Shown here: one piece after another, positions 24,074-32,217 of the stretch
Position numbering within the stretch: the stretch's first letter is position 1
Layout of the letters: every line of letters starts with the position of its first letter
Assembly (NCBI GenBank): GCA_038207625.1
Contig: JBBQZO010000046.1
Span: 1-32,625 of the forward strand
DNA: 32,625 nucleotides
From: JBBQZO01 sp038207625
Lineage (GTDB): Bacteria > Pseudomonadota > Gammaproteobacteria > Burkholderiales > Burkholderiaceae_D
Direction of reading: 5' to 3'
Translations under genes and position numbers: made by a program
Notes under the pieces: model-generated
What the model saw: only the letters and a program-made list of their open reading frames with translations
What the model was told of the DNA's origin: nothing
The model's database searches: none

Positions 24074-25249
24074 ATGACCAGCCCAACACACTTCCCCACT
24101 CCGCCGCTGCACAGCAAACTGCCGCAAGTGGGCACGACCATTTTTTCGCACATGTCGGCGCTGGCCGCCAAGCATGAGGCGGTCAACCTGGGCCAGGGCT
24201 TTCCCGACTTCGGCTGCGACCCGGCGCTGCTCGACCAGGTCGACGCGGCCATGCGCGCCGGCTTCAATCAGTATCCGATGATGACGGGTGCACCGCCCTT
24301 GCGCGCGGCCATCGCCGGCAAGATCGAACGACTGTACGGTGCGCGCTACGACGTCGAGCGCGAAATCACCGTCACCGCCGGCGCGACCCAGGCCTTGACG
24401 ACGGCGATCCTGTGCTGCGTGCACGCGGGCGACGAAGTGATCGTCATCGAGCCGGCCTTCGACTGCTATCTGCCGGCCATCGCGCTGGCCGGCGGCGTGC
24501 CGGTGCTGGTGCAGATGCGCCTGGGCGAGCACGGCTACAGCGTGCCGTGGGACCAGGTGGCCGCCGCCGTCACGCCGCGCACCCGGCTGATCATCATCAA
24601 TTCGCCGCACAACCCGACCGGCTCGATTTTGCGCGAGGCCGACATCGGCGCGCTCACCGAGATCGTGCGCGGCAGCGACATCCTGATCATTTCCGACGAG
24701 GTGTACGAACACATGGTGTACGACGGCGCGCGCCACGAGTCGGTGTGCCGCCACCCCGAGCTGGCCGCGCGCGCCTTCGTCATCTCCAGCTTCGGCAAGA
24801 CCTACCACGTGACCGGCTGGAAGGTCGGCTTCGTGGCAGCACCGGCAAGCTTGTCGGCCGAGTTTCGCAAAGTGCATCAGTACAATGTATTTACCGTCAA
24901 CGCGCCGATGCAACATGGACTGGCCGGCTACATGGCCGACCCCGCACCCTACCTGGCCCTGCCGGCGTTCTACCAGCGCAAGCGCGACCTGTTTCGCGAC
25001 GGCTTGAAAGGCTCACGTTTCACCCTGTTGCCGGCCGACGGAACTTATTTCCAATGCGTAAAATACGAAGCGATTTCGCCTATACTGGAGGTGGAGTTTG
25101 CCGAATGGCTGACGAGCGAAATCAAGGTCGCGGCGATTCCCGTGTCGGCCTTCTACAGCGAAGGCAAGGAATCGGGTATCGTGCGCTTTTGCTTTGCAAA
25201 AAAAGAAGAAACGCTGCGCTTGGCCCTGTCGCGCCTGGCAACACTCTGA
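24074..25249 (+). CDS. ybdL: PLP-dependent methionine aminotransferase (YbdL-like)
   Basis: This class I/II fold-type-I aminotransferase matches E. coli YbdL along its whole length. YbdL prefers methionine and also uses Phe, Tyr and His, with a role in methionine salvage. Motifs: 'SKLPQVGTTIFSHMSALA' at the N-terminus, 'NLGQGFPDFGC' near 38, 'TAGATQALTTAI' near 101, 'NSPHNPTGS' near 176, 'ISDEVYEHMVYDG' near 206, and the PLP lysine Lys242 in 'SSFGKTYHVTGWKVG'. The length of 391 residues is typical. It shares direction with the PIN gene upstream and the HD-GYP-like gene downstream, without overlap. Confidence 0.93.
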   Translation: MTSPTHFPTPPLHSKLPQVGTTIFSHMSALAAKHEAVNLGQGFPDFGCDPALLDQVDAAMRAGFNQYPMMTGAPPLRAAIAGKIERLYGARYDVEREITVTAGATQALTTAILCCVHAGDEVIVIEPAFDCYLPAIALAGGVPVLVQMRLGEHGYSVPWDQVAAAVTPRTRLIIINSPHNPTGSILREADIGALTEIVRGSDILIISDEVYEHMVYDGARHESVCRHPELAARAFVISSFGKTYHVTGWKVGFVAAPASLSAEFRKVHQYNVFTVNAPMQHGLAGYMADPAPYLALPAFYQRKRDLFRDGLKGSRFTLLPADGTYFQCVKYEAISPILEVEFAEWLTSEIKVAAIPVSAFYSEGKESGIVRFCFAKKEETLRLALSRLATL

Positions 25250-25326
25250 GTTGCGGCCCGCGTCCCGGGCCGACCTTGAACATGAACACCGTCTTTCGGG
25301 GCGGTACGCGGGGCACGGGGATTATC

Positions 25327-26442
25327 ATGACTCACAGGCGTATCACCTTGGCAGACCTCGTCTTCGGCGAGCCACTGCGTTGGGACATTTTTGGTCCCGG
25401 CGCCAAAGCCGACAGCGCGCCGGACGCGTCGCCACTGCTGCAAAAAGGCCAGGTGCTCGCGCCCAGCCCGCAATTGAACGGCTGGCTAGAAGCGGGCCTG
25501 TTTGCCGAGGCCAGCGCCGCGCCGTCGGTGCTGCACGCGCTCAACGACCTCAACAAGCGCCTCGAACAACTGTTGCTGTCGCTGCGCAATGAACACGCCG
25601 CCGACGCGGCCGTGCGCGCGATCGCCAACGAACTGATCGCCGCCGTCGATATCGATCCCGACATCGCGTTGGCCTGCATCTTCCAGAACCAGATCGCCGG
25701 CCTGTACGCGGTACGCCACTGCATCGAAACGGCCGTGGTGGCCGTGCTGGTGGCGCGCGCGATGCAAAAACCCGACGACGAAGTGCTCACCATCACCGCC
25801 GCGGCGCTGACGATGAACGTGGGCATGGTGCGCCAGACCGAAGGCTTCCAGGGCAAGGATTGCTCGCTGTCGAACGACGAACGGGCAATCGTGCGACGTC
25901 ACCCGATTGAAAGCGTGGATTTATTACGCTGCGCCGGCGTGGCCGACCCGCTGTGGCTGGACTACGTGCTGCTGCACCACGAAAATGACGACGGCAGCGG
26001 TTACCCCGACGGCAAACTGGGCGCCGACATTCCACAAAACGCCAAGCTGATCGGGCTGGCCGACCGTTACTGCGCACACGTGTCGGCACGCAATTACCGC
26101 CGCTCCATCCTGCCCGATCTGGCGCTGCGCAATCTGTTCGTCGAGAACGCCTTACCGATCGATCCGGCGCTGGCCGACCAGTTCATCAGACAGCTGGGGA
26201 AATATCCACCGGGCAGCCTGGTGCGCATGGAAAACGGCGAAATCGGCGTCGTCACGCGCCGACTGGGCGCCGACACGCTGACGGTGCATGCGCTGCTGGC
26301 CGCCGACGGCGCCGCGCTGCCCGAGCCAACACTACGCAGCACCACCGAACCTGCATGCGGCATCGCCGAAGCGCTGCACGAAGACCACGCCCGCGTGCGC
26401 TTTTCGATGCGGCAGATCTGGGGCGAGCGCGCCAGTCTGTAG
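25327..26442 (+). CDS. HD-GYP-like signalling protein with degenerate HD motif
   Basis: This 371-residue protein has an N-terminal region (1-75) of no recognised domain, a helical segment ('LNKRLEQLLLSLRNEHAAD'), and an HD-GYP-type domain from about residue 90. Conserved parts are H131 ('RHCIETA'), H217-H218-E219 with DGSGYP (222-227), and 'AKLIGLADRYCAHVSARNYR'. The HD dyad is replaced: 'AALTMNVGM' occupies the place of 'AALLHDIGK' (Met163-Asn164, Met167). HD-GYP domains normally hydrolyse cyclic di-GMP; this one may have lost or altered that activity. ATG 25327 has GGGGA seven bases upstream; ATG 25282 lacks a site. Confidence 0.8.
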   Translation: MTHRRITLADLVFGEPLRWDIFGPGAKADSAPDASPLLQKGQVLAPSPQLNGWLEAGLFAEASAAPSVLHALNDLNKRLEQLLLSLRNEHAADAAVRAIANELIAAVDIDPDIALACIFQNQIAGLYAVRHCIETAVVAVLVARAMQKPDDEVLTITAAALTMNVGMVRQTEGFQGKDCSLSNDERAIVRRHPIESVDLLRCAGVADPLWLDYVLLHHENDDGSGYPDGKLGADIPQNAKLIGLADRYCAHVSARNYRRSILPDLALRNLFVENALPIDPALADQFIRQLGKYPPGSLVRMENGEIGVVTRRLGADTLTVHALLAADGAALPEPTLRSTTEPACGIAEALHEDHARVRFSMRQIWGERASL

Positions 26443-26448
26443 AGCGAC

Positions 26449-26480
26449 TGTGCCCTTGCCAGCTACCCGCCAAGGGCACA
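26449..26480. terminator. Hairpin between the convergent HD-GYP-like and GST genes
   Basis: TGTGCCCTTG (26449-26458) and CAAGGGCACA (26471-26480) form a perfect 10-bp stem with a 12-base loop, 6 bases after the stop of the plus-strand gene and 18 bases from the stop of the minus-strand gene. No T-run occurs on either side. Confidence 0.55.
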
Positions 26481-26498
26481 GGCAGCTGCCATGTACAG

Positions 26499-27149
26499 TT
26501 AGCCGGCTTTGGCGGCCATGAACTGGGCCATGTTGATGGCGCGGTCGGCGTTGACCTTTTGGATGACCGGGCGCTGCTCCATCATGTCCAGATAGGCGGC
26601 CACGGGAAGCGCGGCCAGCAGGTCTTCGCCGAAAATTTTCTTGGTGGCGCGCGCCACCAGCGGCAGATGGACCACCGCCGCGCAGTCGGCCATCGTGAAC
26701 TCGGCACCGGCGATGAAGGGCCCGAATTTAGCCAGCTTGGCGAACCCGGCGATGTGTTTGATCAGCGTTTTTTTGGCGCGCGCCTTCACTTCGTCGCTTA
26801 CTTTGCCGCCGAAGAAGGCTTCGTAATACAGCTCACGCGCGACCAGCTCCAGGTGCACTTCGAGAAAGGTGATCAGCTCATGGACGCGCGCGGCGGCGTA
26901 CAGGTCGCTCGGCAGCAGCGGCACTTGCGGATAGCGCGCTTCGATGTAGTTCATCAGCACTTGCGATTCGACCAGCACGCCATCCTCGGTCTCCAGATAC
27001 GGCACCTTGCCCAGCGGCGACTTGGCCAGCAGCGCAGGCGACTCGTCAGCCCAGACCAGCGACTCTTCGAACGGCACGCCCTTTTCCAGCAAGGCGATCT
27101 TGACTTTGTTGTAGTAGTTGCTGACGGCGAAGCCGCACAGTGTAAGCAT
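26499..27149 (-). CDS. Glutathione S-transferase family protein
   Basis: This 216-residue soluble protein has the two-domain GST layout. The thioredoxin-like N-terminal domain covers about 1-77 ('LCGFAVSNYYNKVKIALLEKGVPFEE', 'SPLGKVPYLETEDGVLVESQVLMNYIE', including the cis-Pro and the E-S glutathione-binding pair). The helical C-terminal domain carries 'GAEFTMADCAAVVHLPL', with the N-capping Asp. GSTs conjugate or bind glutathione in detoxification; the class and substrate are unclear. GAAGGA lies 7 bases before ATG 27149. It is 26 bp downstream of mshN on the same strand and may be read through from the msh operon, although it is not a pilus gene. Confidence 0.92.
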   Translation of the reverse strand: MLTLCGFAVSNYYNKVKIALLEKGVPFEESLVWADESPALLAKSPLGKVPYLETEDGVLVESQVLMNYIEARYPQVPLLPSDLYAAARVHELITFLEVHLELVARELYYEAFFGGKVSDEVKARAKKTLIKHIAGFAKLAKFGPFIAGAEFTMADCAAVVHLPLVARATKKIFGEDLLAALPVAAYLDMMEQRPVIQKVNADRAINMAQFMAAKAG

Positions 27150-27175
27150 GCTGATATCCTTCGATTGAGTGAGTG

Positions 27176-28399
27176 TTAGTGGTCCAGTTGCTGCAGTTTG
27201 CGCTCAACGAACGTGAGCAGTTCAGGCGACAGCGTGCCCCCCGCCTTGGCGCGTTCGAACGCGGCTCGCGCCTCGGCGGCGCGCTTTTCCGCTTGCAGCG
27301 ACAATCCCAGCCCCATCCACCAGACCCCGTTTTGGGGTTCGGCGCGCAGGGCCAGCTGATAGTAACTGACGGCCTCAGCGTGGCGTTGCTCGCGTTGCAA
27401 AGCGCCGGCCAGCAGCGCCTGATAGGCGCCGTTGCCGTTCGCATACGGCAAACTCTGCATCAAGGTGGCAATGGCCGGGCCGCCGCGTTCGATCTGCATG
27501 CGCGCCAGCACCATCGCCAGCGCAGGCTGGCGCGGCTCCAGCGACAAGGACAATTGCAACTGGCGCATCGCTTCGTCGTTGCGCTTCGCTTCGATGAGCA
27601 GGCTGATCAAGGTCTGGCGCGCGCCGTCGTGGCGCGGATCCAGTTGCAAGGTGCGCTCGAGCGCGTCGATCGCATCGCTGACGTGACCTTCCTGCAGCAT
27701 GGTCAGCGCATGGCTGTAGCTGCTTTCGGCACGTTGTTGCGCTGTCATCGCACGCCCGGCGTCGGCCGCCGGCGCGGAAACCGCCGACGTTGCGGATGCG
27801 GATGCGGATGTGGATACGGTCTGGGCGTGTGTCACACTCTTGCGCCGCGCCGCGTCGGGCGCGCGCACGAGCTTGTCCGATGTTGCCACCAGCCTGTCCG
27901 CCGTGTCCGGCTGCGTCGGCTGGGCCACTTTCTGTGCCGCGTGGGCCGGCGCAAGTGGCGCCGCCACCTCGACGACCGTTACCGGCGCAGCGACGACAGA
28001 TGATGGCCTCGCTGCCGGCGTGGAAGGTGACGCAGTCACCGCAGCCGCGGATAGCCCTGGCGTTGGCCGCGGCAGCGCCACAGCCGGCGCGGAGGCGCTG
28101 AGCGGTGCCAGCTGCGCGTTCGGCGCCGCCACGATCGGCGTCGCATACGTGGCCGCTTGCACACGCGTGACCGCGCGCGCTGGCGCCGCTGCGGCAACTG
28201 GAGGCGCGCGGTGCAGGTAACGCCAGCCGAACACGCCACCGGCGCCCAGCAGCAACACCAGCAACGCGCCGATCGCCAAGCCGGCGAGCGGCAGCTCGCG
28301 CGGGCGGCTTTGGGCCGGCCGCACGTCCGACGGCAGCGCTTGCTCGGCGTGCGAACCGCGCGCATCGAGGTCTTGCAACATTTTGTTAATCAGGCTCAT
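27176..28399 (-). CDS. mshN: MSHA biogenesis protein MshN (membrane-anchored TPR protein)
   Basis: This 407-residue protein opens with MSLINKMLQDLDAR, the typical MshN/ExeB-like cytoplasmic start. One membrane helix follows (about 37-58), then a long Ala/Pro/Val-rich periplasmic linker (about 65-220), then a TPR region ('SSYSHALTMLQEGHVSDAIDALERTLQLDPRH', 'AEAVSYYQLALRAEPQNGVWWMGLGLSLQAEKR'). It helps assemble the MSHA-type IV pilus in the cell envelope. ATG 28399 overlaps the mshM stop by four bases (ATGA), so the two are coupled. The linker includes a short hexanucleotide tandem repeat. In Vibrio and Shewanella mshN is followed by mshE; here a GST gene follows. Confidence 0.9.
   Translation of the reverse strand: MSLINKMLQDLDARGSHAEQALPSDVRPAQSRPRELPLAGLAIGALLVLLLGAGGVFGWRYLHRAPPVAAAAPARAVTRVQAATYATPIVAAPNAQLAPLSASAPAVALPRPTPGLSAAAVTASPSTPAARPSSVVAAPVTVVEVAAPLAPAHAAQKVAQPTQPDTADRLVATSDKLVRAPDAARRKSVTHAQTVSTSASASATSAVSAPAADAGRAMTAQQRAESSYSHALTMLQEGHVSDAIDALERTLQLDPRHDGARQTLISLLIEAKRNDEAMRQLQLSLSLEPRQPALAMVLARMQIERGGPAIATLMQSLPYANGNGAYQALLAGALQREQRHAEAVSYYQLALRAEPQNGVWWMGLGLSLQAEKRAAEARAAFERAKAGGTLSPELLTFVERKLQQLDH
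27792..27815. repeat. Hexanucleotide tandem repeat within mshN
   Basis: GCGGAT occurs three times in a row and is followed by a fourth, altered copy (GTGGAT). On the coding strand it gives an alternating Ser-Ala stretch in the linker. Changes in copy number would keep the frame. Confidence 0.6.
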
Positions 28400-29292
28400 T
28401 TGTTGAGTGCCAAGGTGAGGCCGGCCGCAGCCAGCAGCGCAAGCGTCAGCGTGCCCAGCGCCCAGGGCCACACGATGCGCCGCTTGGTACCGAGCGTGTC
28501 GCGCGCGGCGGCGCGCATGTGGCGCCAATTGACCTGTTGTTTGCCTTCGCCATAACTGAGCATCAGCCCCTTGTGCGCCAGGATATTGATCAGGCGCGGA
28601 ATGCCGCGACTGGCCCCATACAGGCGCCCGATCGCCGCACGGCTAAACAACCGTCCGCCGGCGTATCCGGCGATGCGCAGCCGGTGCGCCAGATAGTATT
28701 CGAGATCGTCGCGCGTCAGCGGACCCAGATGGTAATGGAAGGTGATGCGCTGGGCCAGCTGGCGAATCGCGTCCTGCTCCAGATGACGGTTCAATTCCGG
28801 CTGACCGAACAACACGATCTGCAGCAGCTTGCGCTTTTCCGTCTCCAGGTTGGTCAGCAGGCGCAGCGCCTCCAGGCTTTCGATCGGAATCGCCTGGGCT
28901 TCGTCCAGGCACAACAAGGGGTGTTTGCCCTGATTGGCCAGCTCGAGCAAGCGGTTAAAAATGGCCTTGAGCAGATTGTGCTGGTCGACATCCTTCTCCA
29001 GCACGATCTCGAACTCGTCGGCCAGCGCCAGCATCAGCGTGCGCGGCTCCAGGTAGGGATTGGGAATGTAGGCGGTGACGAATTCGTCGCCCAGCGTGGA
29101 CATGAACTTGCGGCACAACAGCGTCTTGCCGGTGCCGACCTCGCCGGTGATCTTGATGAAACCTTCGCCATTGCGCGCCGCCACCAGCAAGGTGTTGAGC
29201 GCCTCCTGCGAATGGGCGCTCGAAAAGAAAAAGCTGGTGTCGGGAGTGATGCTAAACGGAACCTCCCGCAAGCCGAAGTGCGCCTTGTACAT
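28396..29292 (-). CDS. mshM: MSHA biogenesis protein MshM (ExeA-like AAA ATPase)
   Basis: This 298-residue AAA+ ATPase belongs to the ExeA/GspA group. It has MYKAHFGLREVPFSITPD at the start, Walker A G50-EVGTGK-T57, Walker B 'LLCLDEAQ' (Asp130-Glu131), 'GQPELNRHL' (sensor-like) and 'RGIPRLINILAHKGLM'. A membrane helix at the C-terminus (about 272-296) probably tethers it to the inner membrane. ExeA-type proteins help insert or assemble secretins; MshM presumably does this for MshL and pairs with MshN, as ExeA does with ExeB. ATG 29292 lies one base past the mshL stop, with GGGGAG upstream. The stop overlaps mshN. Confidence 0.93.
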   Translation of the reverse strand: MYKAHFGLREVPFSITPDTSFFFSSAHSQEALNTLLVAARNGEGFIKITGEVGTGKTLLCRKFMSTLGDEFVTAYIPNPYLEPRTLMLALADEFEIVLEKDVDQHNLLKAIFNRLLELANQGKHPLLCLDEAQAIPIESLEALRLLTNLETEKRKLLQIVLFGQPELNRHLEQDAIRQLAQRITFHYHLGPLTRDDLEYYLAHRLRIAGYAGGRLFSRAAIGRLYGASRGIPRLINILAHKGLMLSYGEGKQQVNWRHMRAAARDTLGTKRRIVWPWALGTLTLALLAAAGLTLALNK

Positions 29293-29293
29293 C

Positions 29294-31108
29294 TTATTTT
29301 TGCTCCCCGGCGCGGCGCGGATCGAGCTCCTTGATGCGCCGCCCGGTTTCCAGCAGATCGTCATTCCAGCTGCCGTCGCTGTCGACGATGGTGGGCTTGA
29401 TCAGCACCACCAGTTCGCGCTTCTGGTTGACCTGGCCGCGGTTGCGAAACAGCGCGCCCAGTACCGGCAGGTTCGACGCGCCCGGCACGCCCGAATTGTC
29501 GGCGCTGGACGACTGGCGCATCAGGCCGCCGATCGCCACCACGTGACCGTCCTGGCCGCGCACCATGCTGTCCATCTCGGACGTGCTTGACGCGGCCATC
29601 GGCAGGTTCAAGGTGCCGGCCGTGCCAAGGCTGATGACCTTGTCGACGGTGGACACCTGGCTCACCGACGGATGCACGTGGAAGATGATATTGCCGCGGT
29701 CATCGATCTGCGGCGTCACGTCCAGCACCACGCCCGAAAAAAACGGTTGCAGCGTGACGCTGGGGGTGATCGCGCCCGAGCCGGTGGCGTTGGTGCTGGT
29801 GGTGGTGGTCACGCCGGTGACGAAGAACTCGTCGGTGCCGATCTTCAGCACCGCCTTCTGGTTGTTCAGCGTGGCGATACGCGGGCTCGACAACACGTGC
29901 ACGGTGCCTTGCGATTCGAGAAACGACAGCAGCGCGGCGAAATTGCTGGTCTGAAAAGCCATGCCGAACAGCGAGCCGGCCGTGCTGGCCGCGGTGCCCA
30001 GCGAGAAACCGGCGCTGGCGGCCAGATTGGCCGCGCCCGGATTGGTCATCGCGGGCGGCTGGCCGCCGGCGAACGGTAGCGGCGCGAGCGTGGTGCCGGG
30101 CGAGACCAGGCCGGTCGAGACGCGATTGTCATGGCCGCTCTTGAACGAGGCGAACGAAGCCCAGTTGATGCCGCTCTGATAGCTGTCGTTCAATTCCACT
30201 TCGAGAATCTTCGCTTCCAGGATCACCTGGCGTTCGACCGACAACTGGGTCGCCTTCAGGTACAAATCGACACTGCGCAATTCCTGCGGCATGGCGCGGA
30301 TCACGATCACCCCCGATTGCGGACTGATCACGACGCTGCGTGTGCTGTCCTTGGCGCTCACGCCCACCAGCGCCTCGAGCGCGCTTTTCAAGTCGCTCCA
30401 GAAGTCGCTGCTGGTGCTGGTGGTGACGTTGCTGCTATCGCTTTGCTGGCCGGTGCCACCGTACGAACTCTGTTGCCCGCCATTGCCCGACGCCGGGGCG
30501 TTGTTTTGTCCCTGACTGCCGTTGGCGCTGTTCGGATTGTTCGCATTGCCCACCGAGGTGGACGACACGCGCAAGTTCGAATTGCCCTTGCGGCTGCCGA
30601 TCAGATAGTTAACCTGGAACATGCGCGTTTGCATCGTCAGCGGCTTGATGTAGACGCGTGTGCCGTCGATCTTGTAGTCGTACCCGTACATCTCGCGCAC
30701 CGCGTCGAGCGCCTCGACCAGCGTCACGTCTTTCAGGTTGGCGCTGACGGTGCCGCTCACGTCCGGATGGACCAGCATGTTGTAACGCGTGCCCGTCACC
30801 AGCGAATTGAAGAACTGGGCCGCCGGCACGTTGTTGAAATTGACGTTAAATCGTTCCTCCATCGCCTGGCGCGCTTTGGGCAGCTGCGCGGACAGGGTCG
30901 CCACCGGCGGCAGCAAGGCGTTGGCGACGGCGTCGTTGCCGGCCGGCGGCGCCGGTTTCGCGCTCGCGCTTGCCAGCTGGGCGCTGATGGTATCGAAGGT
31001 GTCACGCTTGGGCGCGACATTGCACGCGCACAGCGCCAGCGTCACGCCGACCACGCCTGCGCAATCCAGAATTTTTTGCATGCTCGGTCTGTTTCCAATG
31101 TTAGGCAT
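29294..31108 (-). CDS. mshL: MSHA pilus secretin MshL (outer membrane lipoprotein)
   Basis: This secretin, about 604 residues long, forms the outer-membrane pore for the MSHA pilus. A lipoprotein signal ends in L26-C-A-C29. The short N-domain 'ERFNVNFNNVPAAQFFNSLV...NMLVHPDVSGTVSANLKDVTLVEALDAVREMYGYDYKIDG' is the secretin/TonB STN type. A Gly/Asn/Ser-rich linker follows (near 190-235). The secretin core has 'VILEAKILEVELNDSYQSGINW', 'LSFLESQGTVHVLSSPRIATLNNQKAVLKIG' and 'RELVVLIKPTIVDSD'. I use ATG 31108, six bases after the mshK stop. ATG 31081 (MQKILDC) would give a tighter signal peptide and is a real alternative. Confidence 0.93.
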   Translation of the reverse strand: MPNIGNRPSMQKILDCAGVVGVTLALCACNVAPKRDTFDTISAQLASASAKPAPPAGNDAVANALLPPVATLSAQLPKARQAMEERFNVNFNNVPAAQFFNSLVTGTRYNMLVHPDVSGTVSANLKDVTLVEALDAVREMYGYDYKIDGTRVYIKPLTMQTRMFQVNYLIGSRKGNSNLRVSSTSVGNANNPNSANGSQGQNNAPASGNGGQQSSYGGTGQQSDSSNVTTSTSSDFWSDLKSALEALVGVSAKDSTRSVVISPQSGVIVIRAMPQELRSVDLYLKATQLSVERQVILEAKILEVELNDSYQSGINWASFASFKSGHDNRVSTGLVSPGTTLAPLPFAGGQPPAMTNPGAANLAASAGFSLGTAASTAGSLFGMAFQTSNFAALLSFLESQGTVHVLSSPRIATLNNQKAVLKIGTDEFFVTGVTTTTSTNATGSGAITPSVTLQPFFSGVVLDVTPQIDDRGNIIFHVHPSVSQVSTVDKVISLGTAGTLNLPMAASSTSEMDSMVRGQDGHVVAIGGLMRQSSSADNSGVPGASNLPVLGALFRNRGQVNQKRELVVLIKPTIVDSDGSWNDDLLETGRRIKELDPRRAGEQK

Positions 31109-31114
31109 CAACGC

Positions 31115-31474
31115 TCATTTCACGGGCTTGGTGCTGCTCGACGCAGGGAATAATCGAAGTATCTGGCGCTGTTTGCCGGTCAGTAGAACCGCCTCGGTTT
31201 CGCTCAGCTTGACCAGTGTGGCGTCGTGGAATTTGCCGCCCAGCCGTACGGTCTGGCCATCGATCACGGCCAGCCGACGCCCATCCTGATGGTCGCCGAT
31301 CAGGATCGCCTGCAGTTGCGGCGCGCTGGGCAACGACGGCGTGGCGACGACGCCGACCTCGCCGGCCACCGCGCCCGGCGGCGGCCGGGTCGGGTCCTGC
31401 AGTTGCCGCGCACCGGCGCTGGCAAACAGCAAGACGCCGATCAAGGCCAGCATGGCGTGGCGTACGGTGCTCAT
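31115..31474 (-). CDS. mshK: MSHA biogenesis protein MshK
   Basis: This 119-residue protein has an N-terminal signal or membrane segment (about 5-23), then 'LQDPTRPP', a motif shared with PilP/GspC-like periplasmic proteins. The small beta domain follows ('LQAILIGDHQDGRRLAVIDGQTVRLGGKFHDATLVKLSETEAVLL'). It likely links the inner-membrane platform to the secretin. ATG 31474 overlaps the mshJ stop by four bases (ATGA); the ATG at 31486 lies inside mshJ and is less likely. Confidence 0.88.
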   Translation of the reverse strand: MSTVRHAMLALIGVLLFASAGARQLQDPTRPPPGAVAGEVGVVATPSLPSAPQLQAILIGDHQDGRRLAVIDGQTVRLGGKFHDATLVKLSETEAVLLTGKQRQILRLFPASSSTKPVK

Positions 31475-32217
31475 AGCTTCATCCATGTCGGGTCCAGGCT
31501 CAGCGTGTACAGGGTCAGGCTCAGGCGCGCTTGCGGATACTCGTCCACGTCCAGCCGCGCTTTGCCCCAGAATAGCTGGGCCGGCATCGCCTCCAGCTCG
31601 GCCATGTAGTTGATCATGTCCAGATAACCGCCTTGCAGCACGATCTCGACGCCGTGACGGTACAACAGTTCGGCCGGCTTGGCGATCGGTTCACCTTTGG
31701 CCGCGGCTGCCGCAAGCGCATCCTTGCTCGGTGCACCAGTCTCGCCCGAAACCTTGCCGGCGCTGTCGCCAGAGGCCGTGCCAAAGACCGCGCCAACGCC
31801 GCTCACGGGCAGCGTCTTGAGCGACACCAGTTGCAATTTGCCATTGCCGCGCAACAGTGTCTCAAGCAGCGGCGCGATGCGTTCCGGCGCAACCAGACCC
31901 TTTTGCATCGTGCGCAGCGACGCCGTCAGCTGCGCCAATTCCAACTTGACCGCTTGCAGGCGTTGCCGGCTGGCCGCGTCCGGGTCAACACCGTGCAGCT
32001 CGATGCGTTGCAGGATATCGGCATCGATCCCACCAATATTGTTTTGTTGCTGGCGAATCTGAGCGTGCAGCGCCGCCTGGCGCGCGTACAAAGGCGTGAG
32101 CAGCATCGCATACAACAGAAAGATGATGCTGCCCGCTGCGGCCAAAAACACCATCACCCGCTCGCGCACCGTCAGCGCGTCGATCCTGGCCGCGAACTTG
32201 AGCCATTGCTGTTTCAT
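31471..32217 (-). CDS. mshJ: MSHA biogenesis protein MshJ (PilO/GspM-like)
   Basis: This 248-residue bitopic membrane protein has a short cytoplasmic start (MKQQWLKFAARIDALTVRER), one membrane helix (about 21-44) and a coiled-coil stretch ('LYARQAALHAQIRQQQNN', 'RLQAVKLELAQLTASLRTMQ'). The periplasmic ferredoxin-like domain ends 'GVEIVLQGGYLDMINYMAELEAMPAQLFWGKARLDVDEYPQARLSLTLYTLSLD', typical of PilO/GspM partners. It should pair with the PilN-like protein encoded just upstream, with which it overlaps by four bases (ATGA). Confidence 0.9.
   Translation of the reverse strand: MKQQWLKFAARIDALTVRERVMVFLAAAGSIIFLLYAMLLTPLYARQAALHAQIRQQQNNIGGIDADILQRIELHGVDPDAASRQRLQAVKLELAQLTASLRTMQKGLVAPERIAPLLETLLRGNGKLQLVSLKTLPVSGVGAVFGTASGDSAGKVSGETGAPSKDALAAAAAKGEPIAKPAELLYRHGVEIVLQGGYLDMINYMAELEAMPAQLFWGKARLDVDEYPQARLSLTLYTLSLDPTWMKL

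Noticed and set aside
24412..25326. Long upstream extension of the HD-GYP-like frame, overlapping the aminotransferase
   Set aside because: The extension is Arg/Ala/Gly-rich out-of-frame reading of the aminotransferase gene. A good ribosome binding site exists at 25327.
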